A stretch of DNA of 51,082 nucleotides from DATNIB01 sp035604685 (GCA_035604685.1 DATNIB010000004.1:1-51082), one strand, 5' to 3'. Shown: positions 24,537 through 33,109, counted from the first letter of the stretch. Numbers and translations are program-made. Notes: generated from the sequence alone by a model not told the origin.

Positions 24537-25916
24537 TCAGCCGGTCGCGGGAATCGGGGCCCGGGCCGCTTCGGCCACCAGCAGGTCGGCGTCGGCCGCC
24601 GAGAGGACGCCCGCCTCAACCGAGGCGCGCGCGGCCACCGCGAATCGCTCCGCGAACACCTGGCGATTCGAATAGAGCGCGGCCAGTGTCGTCGCGTCGA
24701 AGGGCTCGGAGTGGCCCCCGAGCCCACCCAGGCCGGGCACCGGACTGAGGCCGGTGTTGTGGGCGATCGGGACCTCGATCTGGGGGAGCCGGACCCCACC
24801 GCGGGCGTTGCGGTGCTCGTCGCGCTCGATGGTGGGCGGGTCTCCGGTCACGGTGATCGGCGCCTGGCTCGGGGGCGGGGGGCCACCGGTCATCCAGCGC
24901 TGCAGGTGCGCCATGGCGGCGCCGGCCACCGGCGCGTAGGCGATCTCCGACGGCGGGCCGCCGGCGCGTGGCGGCTGGGTGAGGCCGTCGCGGGTCAGCT
25001 TGACCGCCCGCCGCTCGACCTGGGGGCGGGGGCCGTGGGAGGCCCCGGCCACCTCCCAGAAGCGGAAGAGGTCGGTGTCGGGCTGGCGCGAGCCGAGGTA
25101 GGCCATCGTCTCGGTCTCCGAGTTGACCACCATGACCGGGACCGAGAGGTCGTCGCGGAGCCGGGTCCGGTTCCGGAAGATGGGCGGCGGTGCGGGGGCA
25201 GTGGCGTCGAAGACGTCGTCGGCCTCGAGCGCAGTGCCGCTGCCGAAGTGCACCAGTAGGAGGAAGCCGTCGAAGACGCCCACGACCGGTTGCACGGCGT
25301 TCACGTAGGTGGCGAGGCGCCCGGCCGACTGGGAGGCGCCGAGGGCGAGCAGCCGCTCGACCGCCAGGCCGCGCAGCGGGTCGGGGGCGCCCGGCGTCCG
25401 GGCCGGCCCGAAGGCCTGGGCGGCCTCGGTGAAGATCCCGTAGGAGTAGACGTCGCCCGGGTGCGAGAGCTCGCCGTAGCGCTCGGGATCCCAGGCCCGG
25501 AGGCCGAGCGGGCGCTGCCCGACCCCGTCGATGCCGACCGACTGCGCCGAGACGCAGGCGAAGGCGAAGCCCTGATCGAGCGCGGAGGAGACGTCGGCCA
25601 GGAGCTCGAAACCCGCAGTCACGTTGTTCCAGGCGACGACGACCGTTCCGTTGAACCGCGCCGGGTCGCTCGGCCGCTGCACCAGCACCCGCGTGCGGAA
25701 TGCCTCGTGTCCGGCGACCTCGACCGGCCAACGGCCGTCCGCACCCAGCGGCGCGGTGGGGCGGTAGCGCGGGGCCCGGCCGGCCAGGAAGAACTCCTCC
25801 TCCACGTAGCCGATGGCGGCCAGGTCGTCCACCGCGGCGGCGAAGGGCCAGCCGTGCGCTCCGCCCGTGATGGGTCCGGTGACGACGAGGGGTTCGACGC
25901 CCCGCGTCGTGCTCAC
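24537..25916 (-). CDS. Large alpha/beta-hydrolase-domain protein
   Basis: A 459-aa protein resembling the 'alpha/beta hydrolase domain' family of actinobacteria (Abhydrolase_10 type). Features are 'FNGTVVVAWNNVTAGFE' near residue 90, a nucleophile-elbow-like 'LLALGASQSAGRLATYVNA' with Ser in GASQS, and 'EVAGASHGPRPQ' with a late His that could be catalytic. The family hydrolyses esters or lactones; some members sit in terpenoid or steroid gene sets. The GTG start overlaps the enoyl-CoA hydratase stop (GTGA), so the two are co-translated. This links it to acyl-CoA catabolism. Confidence 0.78.
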   Translation of the reverse strand: MSTTRGVEPLVVTGPITGGAHGWPFAAAVDDLAAIGYVEEEFFLAGRAPRYRPTAPLGADGRWPVEVAGHEAFRTRVLVQRPSDPARFNGTVVVAWNNVTAGFELLADVSSALDQGFAFACVSAQSVGIDGVGQRPLGLRAWDPERYGELSHPGDVYSYGIFTEAAQAFGPARTPGAPDPLRGLAVERLLALGASQSAGRLATYVNAVQPVVGVFDGFLLLVHFGSGTALEADDVFDATAPAPPPIFRNRTRLRDDLSVPVMVVNSETETMAYLGSRQPDTDLFRFWEVAGASHGPRPQVERRAVKLTRDGLTQPPRAGGPPSEIAYAPVAGAAMAHLQRWMTGGPPPPSQAPITVTGDPPTIERDEHRNARGGVRLPQIEVPIAHNTGLSPVPGLGGLGGHSEPFDATTLAALYSNRQVFAERFAVAARASVEAGVLSAADADLLVAEAARAPIPATG

Positions 25917-26704
25917 GTGCCGGTGAAGTGGGGCGGGCGGCGCTCGCGGAAGCTGAGGCCCGCCTCGCGGACGTCGTCGGGGGCGCGCCGGGCGTACCCG
26001 AGCCCGGCCGTCTCGTAGCGCAGGGCCTCGTCCAGGCCGACGGTCAGGTTGTGCTGGAGGACGCGCTTGGCCGATCGCATGGCGAGCGGCGGCAGCGCCG
26101 TGATCTGCTCGGCCAATCCCAGCGCGGCCCCCACCACGTCGGACTCGACCAGCCGGTCCAAGAGGCCGAGCCGGTAGGCCTCCTCGGCGCCGATGTCGCG
26201 ACTGGTGAAGATGAGGTCGGCCGCCCGCGAGTACCCGATGATGCGGGGCAGGAAGTAGCTCATGCCCGAGTCGGGGCTGAGGCTGCGCTCCGCGAACACC
26301 GTGCGAAAACGCGCCGCGCCGTCCCCCACCCGCAGGTCGCAGGCCAAGGCCAGGCTCATGCCCGCTCCGGCGGCGACGCCGTTCACGGCCGCCACCGTCG
26401 GCTTGTCCAGCCCGTAGAAGGCGAGCGCTTGGCGGCCCACCCAGCCCATCTCGTCCAGCCGGTCGTTCTGCGAGGGCGCCGACCGCTCGGGCCGGGCGCC
26501 CGTCAGGTCGGCGCCCGAGCAGAAGCCGCGCCCGGCGCCCGTGAGCACGAGCGCCCAGACGTCGTCGTCGGCCGCGATCTCGGCCGACACCTCGCACAGC
26601 TCGGCCGAGAGCTGCCCCGAGAGGGCGTTCAGCTTGTCCGGACGATCGAGGGTGACGATCGCCACGTGTTGGCGGCGCTCCAGTTGCAGCTGCTCGTAGG
26701 CCAT
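25913..26704 (-). CDS. Enoyl-CoA hydratase/isomerase
   Basis: A 263-aa crotonase-fold protein. Segments 'VAIVTLDRPDKLNALSGQL', 'GAGRGFCSGADL' (first oxyanion loop) and 'KPTVAAVNGVAAGAGMSLALACDLRV' (second oxyanion loop) are conserved. At the position of the second hydratase glutamate it has 'ERSLSPDSGMSYFLPR', with Asp/Ser where classical hydratases carry Glu, as in isomerase-like or PaaG-like members. The exact reaction is uncertain. It lies 25 bp downstream of a thiolase gene and is translationally coupled to the hydrolase. Confidence 0.88.
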   Translation of the reverse strand: MAYEQLQLERRQHVAIVTLDRPDKLNALSGQLSAELCEVSAEIAADDDVWALVLTGAGRGFCSGADLTGARPERSAPSQNDRLDEMGWVGRQALAFYGLDKPTVAAVNGVAAGAGMSLALACDLRVGDGAARFRTVFAERSLSPDSGMSYFLPRIIGYSRAADLIFTSRDIGAEEAYRLGLLDRLVESDVVGAALGLAEQITALPPLAMRSAKRVLQHNLTVGLDEALRYETAGLGYARRAPDDVREAGLSFRERRPPHFTGT

Positions 26705-26729
26705 GGCCCCCCCGCTCGCGCGCCCCGGA

Positions 26730-27938
26730 TCAGGCCAGGCGCTCGATGATCATGGCCATGGCCATGCCGCCGGCGGCGCACATGGTCTCGAGGCCGATGG
26801 TCTTGTCGCTGGTCTGCAGACCGTTGATCAGCGTCGTCATGATCCGGGCGCCCGTCATGCCGAACGGGTGTCCGAGCGCGATGGCCCCGCCGTGGGGGTT
26901 GAGCTGGCGCTCGATGTCCACGCCGGTCTCCCGGCACACCGGTAGCACCTGCGCCGCGAAGGCCTCGTTGAGCTCCAGGATGTCGACGTCGTCGATCTTC
27001 ATTCCGGCCTGGGCGAGCGCCTTCGGGATGGCGTCGATCGGCGCCACGCCCATGATCTCGGGGTCGTTGCCGCTCAGCGCCGAGGCGACGATGCGGGCCA
27101 GGGGGCGCAGGCCCAGCTGATCGGCCTTCGCCCGGCTCATGACGAGGACGGCGGCGGCCCCGTCGTTGAGCGGGCACGCATTGCCGGCCGTGACGGTGCC
27201 GCCCTCGGGCTTGAAGGAGGGGGCGAGCTCCGCCAGCCGCTCGAGCGTGGTGCCCGCGCGGGGGCAGTCGTCCTTGGCGACGACGGTGCCGTCCTCCTTC
27301 GTGATGGGCGTGATCTCCCGCTCGAAGAACCCGTCGCCCTGGGCCGCGACGGCCCGGTCCTGGCTCAGCTTGGCGAACGCGTCCTGGTCCTCGCGGCTGA
27401 CGTTGAACCTCTCGGCCACGTTCTCGGCGGTGAGCCCCATCGGGATGTAGACGAACGGGAAGGGGCTGTCGCGACCGAGGAGCTTGGGGTTGAGGCCACC
27501 CGGGCCGACGCCGCGGCCGCGAGGGGCCGCGGCCGGCTGCTCACCCTCGACCGCCGGTGGGCGCGAGCTCTTCTCCACGCCCGCCGCGATGTAGATGTCG
27601 CCCTCGCCGGCCGCGATGGCGTGCGCCGCGCTGCGGACCGACTGGAGGCTGGACGAGCAGAAGCGGTTGACCGTGAGCCCGGGGACGCTGTTGGGGAACC
27701 CGGCCAACAGACCCGAGGTCCGGGCGATGCTGAACCCGGTCTCCCCCTGCTGGGCGACGTTGCCGCAGATGATGTCGGTCACGTCGGCCTTGTCGACCTC
27801 TGGGACCTTGTCCATGAGGGCGTTGAGGATCGTGGCCATGAGCTCGTCGGCGCGCACGTCGACCAGCGAGCCCTTGTTGGCCCGACCGATCGGGCTGCGG
27901 GCGGTGGCGACGATGACTGCATCTTTCAACTCCGGCAT
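26730..27938 (-). CDS. Acetyl-CoA acyltransferase (thiolase), FadA/FadI-like
   Basis: A 402-aa thiolase. The acyl-accepting Cys is in 'VNRFCSSSLQSV', the His in 'HGGAIALGHPFGMTG' and the second Cys in 'CAAGGMAMAM'; all catalytic positions are intact. It cleaves 3-ketoacyl-CoA with CoA to release acetyl-CoA or propionyl-CoA. GGAGGAGCA precedes ATG 27938. It precedes the enoyl-CoA hydratase in the same direction and follows the acyl-CoA dehydrogenase by 80 bp, forming a beta-oxidation operon. A Pro/Ala/Arg-rich stretch near residues 128-148 is longer than usual. Confidence 0.93.
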   Translation of the reverse strand: MPELKDAVIVATARSPIGRANKGSLVDVRADELMATILNALMDKVPEVDKADVTDIICGNVAQQGETGFSIARTSGLLAGFPNSVPGLTVNRFCSSSLQSVRSAAHAIAAGEGDIYIAAGVEKSSRPPAVEGEQPAAAPRGRGVGPGGLNPKLLGRDSPFPFVYIPMGLTAENVAERFNVSREDQDAFAKLSQDRAVAAQGDGFFEREITPITKEDGTVVAKDDCPRAGTTLERLAELAPSFKPEGGTVTAGNACPLNDGAAAVLVMSRAKADQLGLRPLARIVASALSGNDPEIMGVAPIDAIPKALAQAGMKIDDVDILELNEAFAAQVLPVCRETGVDIERQLNPHGGAIALGHPFGMTGARIMTTLINGLQTSDKTIGLETMCAAGGMAMAMIIERLA

Positions 27939-28018
27939 GGAACTGCTCCTCCTCGGTGCAACGGTTGACGGCGCCGGGCGCCGGATGACCCGACCGCGAG
28001 CTGCGGCCGGCGGGGCGA

Positions 28019-29239
28019 TCAGTTCTGCGCCGGCTCCTTGGGCAGGCCGAGGGCGCGCTCACCGATGATGTTGCGCTGGATCTGGCTGGTCCCCGAGAAG
28101 ATGGTCCCGGCCCTGCTTCCGAGGAACGCCTGCTGCCAGGTGGTGGTCTTGTAGCCGTCGCCCTCGGGGCGGACCAGCCCGGCCGCGCCCTCGAGGTTGA
28201 TCGCGATCTCGCCGAACCGCTTGTGGAACTCGGACCAGAACAGCTTGTTGATGCTGGCCTCGGGGCCGGGCTCCTTCTTGGCGGCCAGGGTGGCGAGCGT
28301 CCGCAGGCCCGAAAAGCGCATGATCTCGACCTGCGTGTAGGCCCAGGCCAGGTCCTGGCGAACGAGCGGGTCCTCGTGGCGCCCGCGCTTTCGGGCCGAG
28401 TCGACCAGGTCCCAGAACTCGCGCTCGTAGTGGAGGTGCTGGGTGGTGGCCCGCCCGCCGCGCTCGTTGCCGAGCGTCGTCATGGCGACGCGCCACCCGT
28501 TGTTGAGGCCACCGATGACGTTGAACAGCGGGGCGCGGGCGTCCTCGATGAACTCCTGGCAGAAGCCACTGGCACCCGACATCTGGAGGAGCGGGCGCAG
28601 GTCGATCCCGTTGCTCTCCCCGTCGGCCCGCCTCATGGGTACGAGCACGTAGGAGAGACCCTGGTGCTTGGGGACGTCGGGGTCCGTCCGGCACAGGACG
28701 AACATCATGTCGGCCAGGTGGGCGCCCGAGGTCCAGACCTTCTGGCCGTTCACGACGATCTCCTCGCCGTCGACGGTCGCCCGGGTCTCGACCCCGCCCA
28801 GGTCCGACCCGTGGTCGGGCTCCGAGAAGCCCTGGCAGTAGCGGTCGAGGCCCTCGATGATCCGGGGCAGGAAGTGCGCCTTCTGCTCCTCTGTGCCGTG
28901 CACGATGATCGACGGGCCGACGAGTGACTCGCCCATGCCCCGGATGACGCGGGGCAGGCCGGCCCGGGCGAACTCCTCATTCAAGATCGCCATGTGCACG
29001 CCCGAGAGTCCCCGGCCCCCGACCTCTTCTGGCCACTGTGGGCAGATGAGTCGCGCCTCGGCGAGGGCGGCCTCCCAGCGGTCCCAGGCGGCGGCGCGGG
29101 CGGGCGAACCCTGCTCGGCCGCACCCATGAAGCCGGCCCGCTCGTCGAGCCCGTGCAGCTCGCCCTCGCGGTGGCGGTCGAGGAAGGTCGCAATCTCCTC
29201 GCGGAAAGCCTCGAGCTCGGGTCCCACGTCGAGTCGCAT
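28019..29239 (-). CDS. Acyl-CoA dehydrogenase (FadE-type)
   Basis: A 406-aa flavoprotein. 'QGFSEPDHGSDLGGVETRAT' and 'IVVNGQKVWTSGAHLADMMFVLCRT' are the FAD/substrate loops, and the C-terminus reads 'IFSGTSQIQRNIIGERALGLP'. At the place where short-chain enzymes carry the catalytic Glu (EGTSQIQ) this protein has Ser, as many actinobacterial FadE proteins do; its base may lie elsewhere or in a partner. It introduces the alpha-beta double bond, passing electrons to ETF. ATG 29239 has GGGGAGG upstream. First gene of the thiolase/hydratase/hydrolase set. Confidence 0.9.
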   Translation of the reverse strand: MRLDVGPELEAFREEIATFLDRHREGELHGLDERAGFMGAAEQGSPARAAAWDRWEAALAEARLICPQWPEEVGGRGLSGVHMAILNEEFARAGLPRVIRGMGESLVGPSIIVHGTEEQKAHFLPRIIEGLDRYCQGFSEPDHGSDLGGVETRATVDGEEIVVNGQKVWTSGAHLADMMFVLCRTDPDVPKHQGLSYVLVPMRRADGESNGIDLRPLLQMSGASGFCQEFIEDARAPLFNVIGGLNNGWRVAMTTLGNERGGRATTQHLHYEREFWDLVDSARKRGRHEDPLVRQDLAWAYTQVEIMRFSGLRTLATLAAKKEPGPEASINKLFWSEFHKRFGEIAINLEGAAGLVRPEGDGYKTTTWQQAFLGSRAGTIFSGTSQIQRNIIGERALGLPKEPAQN

Positions 29240-29329
29240 CTGGCCTCCCCGCCGCCGGCGCACGCCGGCTCGCCCCCAATTTACTGCGTTGGCACCCACC
29301 CGTGCCTAGGTGTCACGGAACGGGGTCGC

Positions 29330-29752
29330 TCAGGGATCCAGTCGGGCGGTGGCGGTGCCCGACAGCACCCGGTCGCCGGCCTGGTTGACCGTCTGGACCG
29401 AGAGCTGCACGACCGGGCCGTCCCCGCTCTCCTCGATGGTCTCCACGGTCGCCGTCGCGGTCAGCGTGTCGCCCGGCCAGACCTGGCGCTCGAAGCGCGA
29501 CCCGAGGCTGAGCAGGCGCCCGTCGCCCACCCAGTCCGTGAGGAGGCGGGCGGTGAGCCCCATGGTCAGCATGCCGTGGGCGAAGACGCTTGGGAACCCG
29601 GCCACCTTGGTGGCGTAGATCTCGTCGGTGTGCAGCGGGTTGTAGTCGCCCGAGGCCCCCGCGTACTGGACGATCTGGGTCCGGCTCAGGTTGTCGACGA
29701 CGACGGCGCTGTGGGTGTCGCCCACCTTGATCGAACTCGCGGACAGGCTCAT
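29330..29752 (-). CDS. MaoC-like (R)-specific enoyl-CoA hydratase, catalytic subunit
   Basis: A 140-aa hot-dog-fold protein. The hydratase motif 'YAGASGDYNPLHTDEIYAT' contains the Asp and His of the active site, followed by 'FAHGMLTMGL'. Its ATG overlaps the stop of the upstream gene (ATGA). That partner encodes a second hot-dog domain without the His, so the two probably form a heterodimer like HadAB or ChsH1/ChsH2-type hydratases. It hydrates enoyl-CoA in the acyl-CoA pathway. Confidence 0.9.
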   Translation of the reverse strand: MSLSASSIKVGDTHSAVVVDNLSRTQIVQYAGASGDYNPLHTDEIYATKVAGFPSVFAHGMLTMGLTARLLTDWVGDGRLLSLGSRFERQVWPGDTLTATATVETIEESGDGPVVQLSVQTVNQAGDRVLSGTATARLDP

Positions 29753-30291
29753 TGTCCCTCTCCCTTCGCGTCGTCCTGAGGTGCCGGGCGGGTGGTGAGG
29801 ACGCCCACGCTGCGGGCGGTGACGACCAGCTCGCCGTTGGCGTCGCGGTACTCGGTGACCGACTCGGAGAACTGCAGGAGCCCCGAACGACCGGTGCGCT
29901 CCCAGCTCTTGCCGGGGGCGGTGGTCGGCGTGAGCACGTCGCCGGGCCGGACCGGGCGGTGGTACTCGAAGTGCTGCTCGGCGTGGAGCCCGACCCCACC
30001 GCCACCGCGGCCACCGCCGCTCGAGGAGCCGCCGCTCGAGCTCGGGGCGGGCGGCACGAGGCCGGTGGGCTCGCGGCCCGAACCGAACCACGGGGCGCCG
30101 ATGCGCGGCCGCAGCGGGTAGTCGGGATTGAACTGCGCGCTCGCCTGGACGAAGGTCGGGGGGGCGATGATGCCACCGACCTCGGTTCCCGCGGCGTACG
30201 CCGCGTCGGCGTAGATGGGGTTGGGGTCCCCGACGGATCGGGCGAAGAGCAGGATGTGCCCCGCCTCGACCGGGAATGGGTAGTCAGCCAT
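29749..30291 (-). CDS. MaoC-N/FAS1-like dehydratase subunit
   Basis: A 180-aa hot-dog protein of the MaoC N-terminal-dehydratase type. The equivalent of the catalytic loop reads 'ARSVGDPNPIYADAAYA', with Tyr where the catalytic His would be, so it is likely a structural or substrate-binding half. 'IIAPPTFV' and 'YHRPVRPGDVLTP' are typical. It contains a low-complexity Ser/Gly insert (residues about 84-100), which is unusual and may be a flexible loop. The start lies 30 bp downstream of an 18-bp palindrome. Translationally coupled to the MaoC gene. Confidence 0.85.
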   Translation of the reverse strand: MADYPFPVEAGHILLFARSVGDPNPIYADAAYAAGTEVGGIIAPPTFVQASAQFNPDYPLRPRIGAPWFGSGREPTGLVPPAPSSSGGSSSGGGRGGGGVGLHAEQHFEYHRPVRPGDVLTPTTAPGKSWERTGRSGLLQFSESVTEYRDANGELVVTARSVGVLTTRPAPQDDAKGEGQ

Positions 30292-30320
30292 GGGCGATCT
30301 CCTTGACCATCGGGCTTTCC

Positions 30321-30338
30321 GCGCTCGGGCCCGAGCGC
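30321..30338. promoter_or_regulatory. Perfect 18-bp palindrome, candidate operator
   Basis: GCGCTCGGGCCCGAGCGC is fully self-complementary and lies 30-47 bp upstream of the MaoC-N start. Position and symmetry suit a dimeric repressor such as a TetR type. It has no U-run and sits ahead of the gene pair, so a terminator is less likely. Confidence 0.45.
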
Positions 30339-30418
30339 TGGTGCCCGGTGCCGACGCGCCGAGAGTAGCCGGACTGGTCGGGTTCCTCCCAAGGTAGACA
30401 CCCCATGGGCGTAAGACG

Positions 30419-31633
30419 TCAAGCAGCGTCGATCGCAGCGGTGGGCCACGCGATGTCTTCGCGGTATGGCGCCTGGGTCTCGAGGCACCCATGGAGGATC
30501 CCCACCCACCGATTGGCGAGCTGACGGGTCGCCTGGTGGTGGGTCTTGCCCCGCCCTCGGAGCTCGTCGTAGTAGCGCCGGGCCCCCGAGGAATGGGTGA
30601 GGGAGCAGAACGCCCATCGCTCGAGCGTCTCGGCCAGCCGGCGGTTCCGGGTATAGCGAGCCAGCACCACCCGGCTGCGTCCGGAGGCTTTGGTCACCGG
30701 TGACGTGCCGGCAAAGTTTTTGCGACACTTGGCGGTGGCAAAACGAGTTCGGTCATCACCGAACTCGCCCGGCACCCGAGCGCCGAGAACCGTCCCGATT
30801 CCTGGCAGGGAGTGGACGATCTTGGCGTCCGGGTGCTGTTCAAAATTCTCGGCCACCGCGAGCTCGAGCGCGGCGATCTCGGTCGTGAAGACCTCGATCA
30901 GGTGTAGCGCCGAGCGGGCGACGTTCCCATAGGCGGCGGCGATCACTGGCGGAGCCTCCAGGTGCTCGGCCCGCAGGACGTGTTGGATCTGCTCGGCCTT
31001 GCTCTCGACGTTGCGGCTCCGGCCCCCTCGGCGAAGGGCCGAGGCGATCTTGGATCTTGAGAGCTGACGGCCGAGCGCGGGAGTGGGGGCGACGGTGAGC
31101 ACAGCGACAGCGTCGTGATGCGACAGGTCCGTCCCGAAGGCCTCCAAGGCGGCCGGGTAGTACTCCCGCAGCGCCGAGCGCAGGGCATTCACCTGGCGCT
31201 GGCGTCCCCACACCGCGCTCTGGTGGGCCCGGGCCAGCACCTTGATCCCGGCGGCCAGCTCGCTGTCGCCGGCCACCGGCCGATGGTTGTGCCGATCGGT
31301 GCGCACCAGGTCGGCCAACACCTTGGCGTCGCCCGAGTCCGACTTGGCACCCGAGACCGCGTGGCGGTCCCGATAGCGAGAACTGGCCATGGGGTTGATG
31401 GCAAAGACCTCATAGCCCGCTCCAAGGAGTCCGGCCACCAGCAAGCCGCGGTCGATCTCGATGCCGACGACCACCTCTTCGGGTTCGTCGGCATGAGCAC
31501 CGATCAGTTGGTGCAGCTCGCCCAGGCCCCGCACTGAGTCGGGCACCCGGTGGCTTTCGAGCACCCGGCCCTCGGGATCCATCACACAGACGTCGTGATG
31601 GTCCTCCGCCCAATCCACTCCGACGAAAATCAA
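30419..31633 (-). CDS. IS110-family DEDD recombinase/transposase
   Basis: A 404-aa transposase. The RuvC-like N-terminal domain has Asp7 in VGVDWAE, Glu59 in VVGIEID, and Asp99 and Asp102 in KSDSGDAKVL. The C-terminal Tnp domain begins at 'SLPGIGTVLGAR' and includes 'AGTSPVTKASG', where Ser317 is the likely nucleophile. All catalytic positions are present, so it may be active. TTG 31633 is chosen because GGGAGG lies nine bases upstream and the protein then begins in the family-typical way. Family members are guided by a bridge RNA made from the element's non-coding end. Confidence 0.92.
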   Translation of the reverse strand: MIFVGVDWAEDHHDVCVMDPEGRVLESHRVPDSVRGLGELHQLIGAHADEPEEVVVGIEIDRGLLVAGLLGAGYEVFAINPMASSRYRDRHAVSGAKSDSGDAKVLADLVRTDRHNHRPVAGDSELAAGIKVLARAHQSAVWGRQRQVNALRSALREYYPAALEAFGTDLSHHDAVAVLTVAPTPALGRQLSRSKIASALRRGGRSRNVESKAEQIQHVLRAEHLEAPPVIAAAYGNVARSALHLIEVFTTEIAALELAVAENFEQHPDAKIVHSLPGIGTVLGARVPGEFGDDRTRFATAKCRKNFAGTSPVTKASGRSRVVLARYTRNRRLAETLERWAFCSLTHSSGARRYYDELRGRGKTHHQATRQLANRWVGILHGCLETQAPYREDIAWPTAAIDAA

Positions 31634-31636
31634 CTC

Positions 31637-31851
31637 CGATCCTCCCTCTCTCGGTTCGCTCTGCCAACGAGCCTGGAGGAACACCGCGGCGCCCTAATGG
31701 ACAGTGCTCGAGGCACGACACCCCATCAGCCGTCCGGCTCCTCACCGACCCACCGGGGCACGATCTACCGTTAGGGCTCAAAGCCCGGGGTCCGGCAGTG
31801 CTCACCGGCGGGCGGCTCAGAGACCAGCCTCACAGACGTGAACTGGTCGGG
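31637..31851 (-). ncRNA. Candidate bridge RNA region of the IS110 element
   Basis: The ~215-bp non-coding stretch upstream of the recombinase is where IS110-group elements encode the bridge RNA. GCCCTAATGG (31691-31700) is nearly self-complementary to CCGTTAGGGC (31769-31778), with one mismatch, and could form a stem. A related CCATTAGGG recurs at 31855-31863. The boundaries and loops are not determined. Confidence 0.35.
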
Positions 31852-31878
31852 CCCCATTAGGGTCGCCCGGGCCGGGCC

Positions 31879-31928
31879 GATTGCGGCAATCCCGGGCCGT
31901 CGCCGCAATCGCCGGTGGGCGCCACCGG
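31879..31928. promoter_or_regulatory. Palindromes upstream of the second acyl-CoA dehydrogenase
   Basis: GATTGCGGCAATC (31879-31891) is a perfect palindrome around one central base, and a GCAATC half-site repeats at 31905-31910. Next, CCGGTGG-GCG-CCACCGG (31912-31928) forms a seven-base-stem hairpin just before the ribosome site. The first resembles an operator, the second a 5'-UTR hairpin. Confidence 0.45.
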
Positions 31929-31946
31929 CATCGGAGAGGGGACACC

Positions 31947-33101
31947 GTGGAGCAGACCGACTTCGCCAACATCGTGTCTTTGACGCGCGACTTCGTCCGC
32001 CAGCGGGTAGTACCCCTCGAGACCCAGATCGATGACGAGGACGAGGTGCCGGAGGCAATCCGCCAGGCCTGCCGCGAGATGGGCCTGTTCGGCTTCGCCA
32101 TTCCCGAGCAGTACGGCGGCCTCGGCCTGTCGATGGAAGAGGAGTGCCAGCTCGTCTTCGAGCTCGGCTACACGGTGCCGGCGTTGCGATCGATGTTCGG
32201 CACCAACAACGGAATTGCCGGCCACGTGCTCATGGAGGGCGGCACAGAAGCGCAGAAGCACGAGTGGCTGCCCCGCCTGGCGAGCGGCGAGCTCACCTCC
32301 TCGTTCGCCCTGACCGAGACCGAGGCCGGGTCCGATCCGTCGGGCCTCACCACCAACGCCCATCGCGACGGTGACGAGTGGGTGATCAACGGCTCCAAGC
32401 GCTACATCACCAACGCGCCGATCGCCGACGTGTTCATGGTGTTCGTGCGGACCGATCCCGAGGCGAAGGCGACCCGGGGGATCTCCACCTTCCTCGTCCC
32501 GCGCGACACCCCCGGGCTGAGCGTCGGACCGAAGGACCGCAAGATGGGCCAGTTCGGCGCGTGGACCTCCGATGTCTACTTCGACGATGTGCACGTCGGC
32601 GCCGACGCACTCGTCGGTGGGAAGACCGGAGAGAACACCGGTTACGCCACGGCGATGCAGTGCCTGACCCACGGTCGGATTCACATGGCCGCCATGTGCG
32701 TGGGGCTGGCCGGCCGGCTGGTCGACGAGTCCGTCGCCTACGCGCAGAGCCGGCATCAGTCCGGCCGCGCCATCGCCAGCTTCCAGCTGATCCAGGGGAT
32801 GATCGCCGACTCGGTCACCGACCACCTGGCCGGCCGCAGCCTGACCCTCGAGGTGGCGCGCGCCTTCGACGCCGGCACGGACCGCAAGGTTGGTCCGTCC
32901 AGCGCCAAGTACTTCTGCAGCGAGATGGTGAACCGGGTGGCCGACCGGGCCGTGCAGATCCACGGCGGGGCGGGCTACATGCGCGGCGTGGCCGTCGAGC
33001 GCTTCTACCGGGACGCGCGCCTCTTCCGCATCTTCGAGGGGACGAGCCAGATCCAGCAGGTCATCATCGCCCGCCACGTCCTCGGATCGGCCGCCGGCTG
33101 A
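31947..33101 (+). CDS. Acyl-CoA dehydrogenase, short/medium-chain type
   Basis: A 384-aa flavoenzyme. 'FALTETEAGSDPSGLTTNAH' and 'WVINGSKRYITNAPIADVFMVFVRT' are the canonical FAD loops. The C-terminus has 'QIHGGAGYMRGVAVERFYRDARLFRIFEGTSQIQQ' with the catalytic Glu in FEGTSQIQ. It oxidises acyl-CoA to trans-2-enoyl-CoA and donates electrons to ETF. GTG 31947 is preceded by GGAGAGGGG. It differs from the FadE-type paralog at 28019-29239, which lacks Glu at this position. Downstream, an APS-kinase-like gene follows after eight bases. Confidence 0.93.
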   Translation: MEQTDFANIVSLTRDFVRQRVVPLETQIDDEDEVPEAIRQACREMGLFGFAIPEQYGGLGLSMEEECQLVFELGYTVPALRSMFGTNNGIAGHVLMEGGTEAQKHEWLPRLASGELTSSFALTETEAGSDPSGLTTNAHRDGDEWVINGSKRYITNAPIADVFMVFVRTDPEAKATRGISTFLVPRDTPGLSVGPKDRKMGQFGAWTSDVYFDDVHVGADALVGGKTGENTGYATAMQCLTHGRIHMAAMCVGLAGRLVDESVAYAQSRHQSGRAIASFQLIQGMIADSVTDHLAGRSLTLEVARAFDAGTDRKVGPSSAKYFCSEMVNRVADRAVQIHGGAGYMRGVAVERFYRDARLFRIFEGTSQIQQVIIARHVLGSAAG

Positions 33102-33109
33102 CCCCTGCG

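Larger units (their letters stand above)
30373..31851 (-). mobile_element. IS110-family insertion element (ends provisional)
   Basis: A single DEDD-type recombinase gene with short flanks, no inverted repeats and no target duplication, as IS110 elements have. Two candidate direct-repeat pairs could mark the ends. ACTGGTCGGG at 30373-30382 and 31842-31851 leaves about 210 bp upstream of the recombinase, enough for a bridge RNA. GACACCCCAT at 30397-30406 and 31717-31726 leaves only about 80 bp. I give the wider limits. Either ten-base match could arise by chance. The element separates the MaoC pair from the second acyl-CoA dehydrogenase. Confidence 0.55.
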
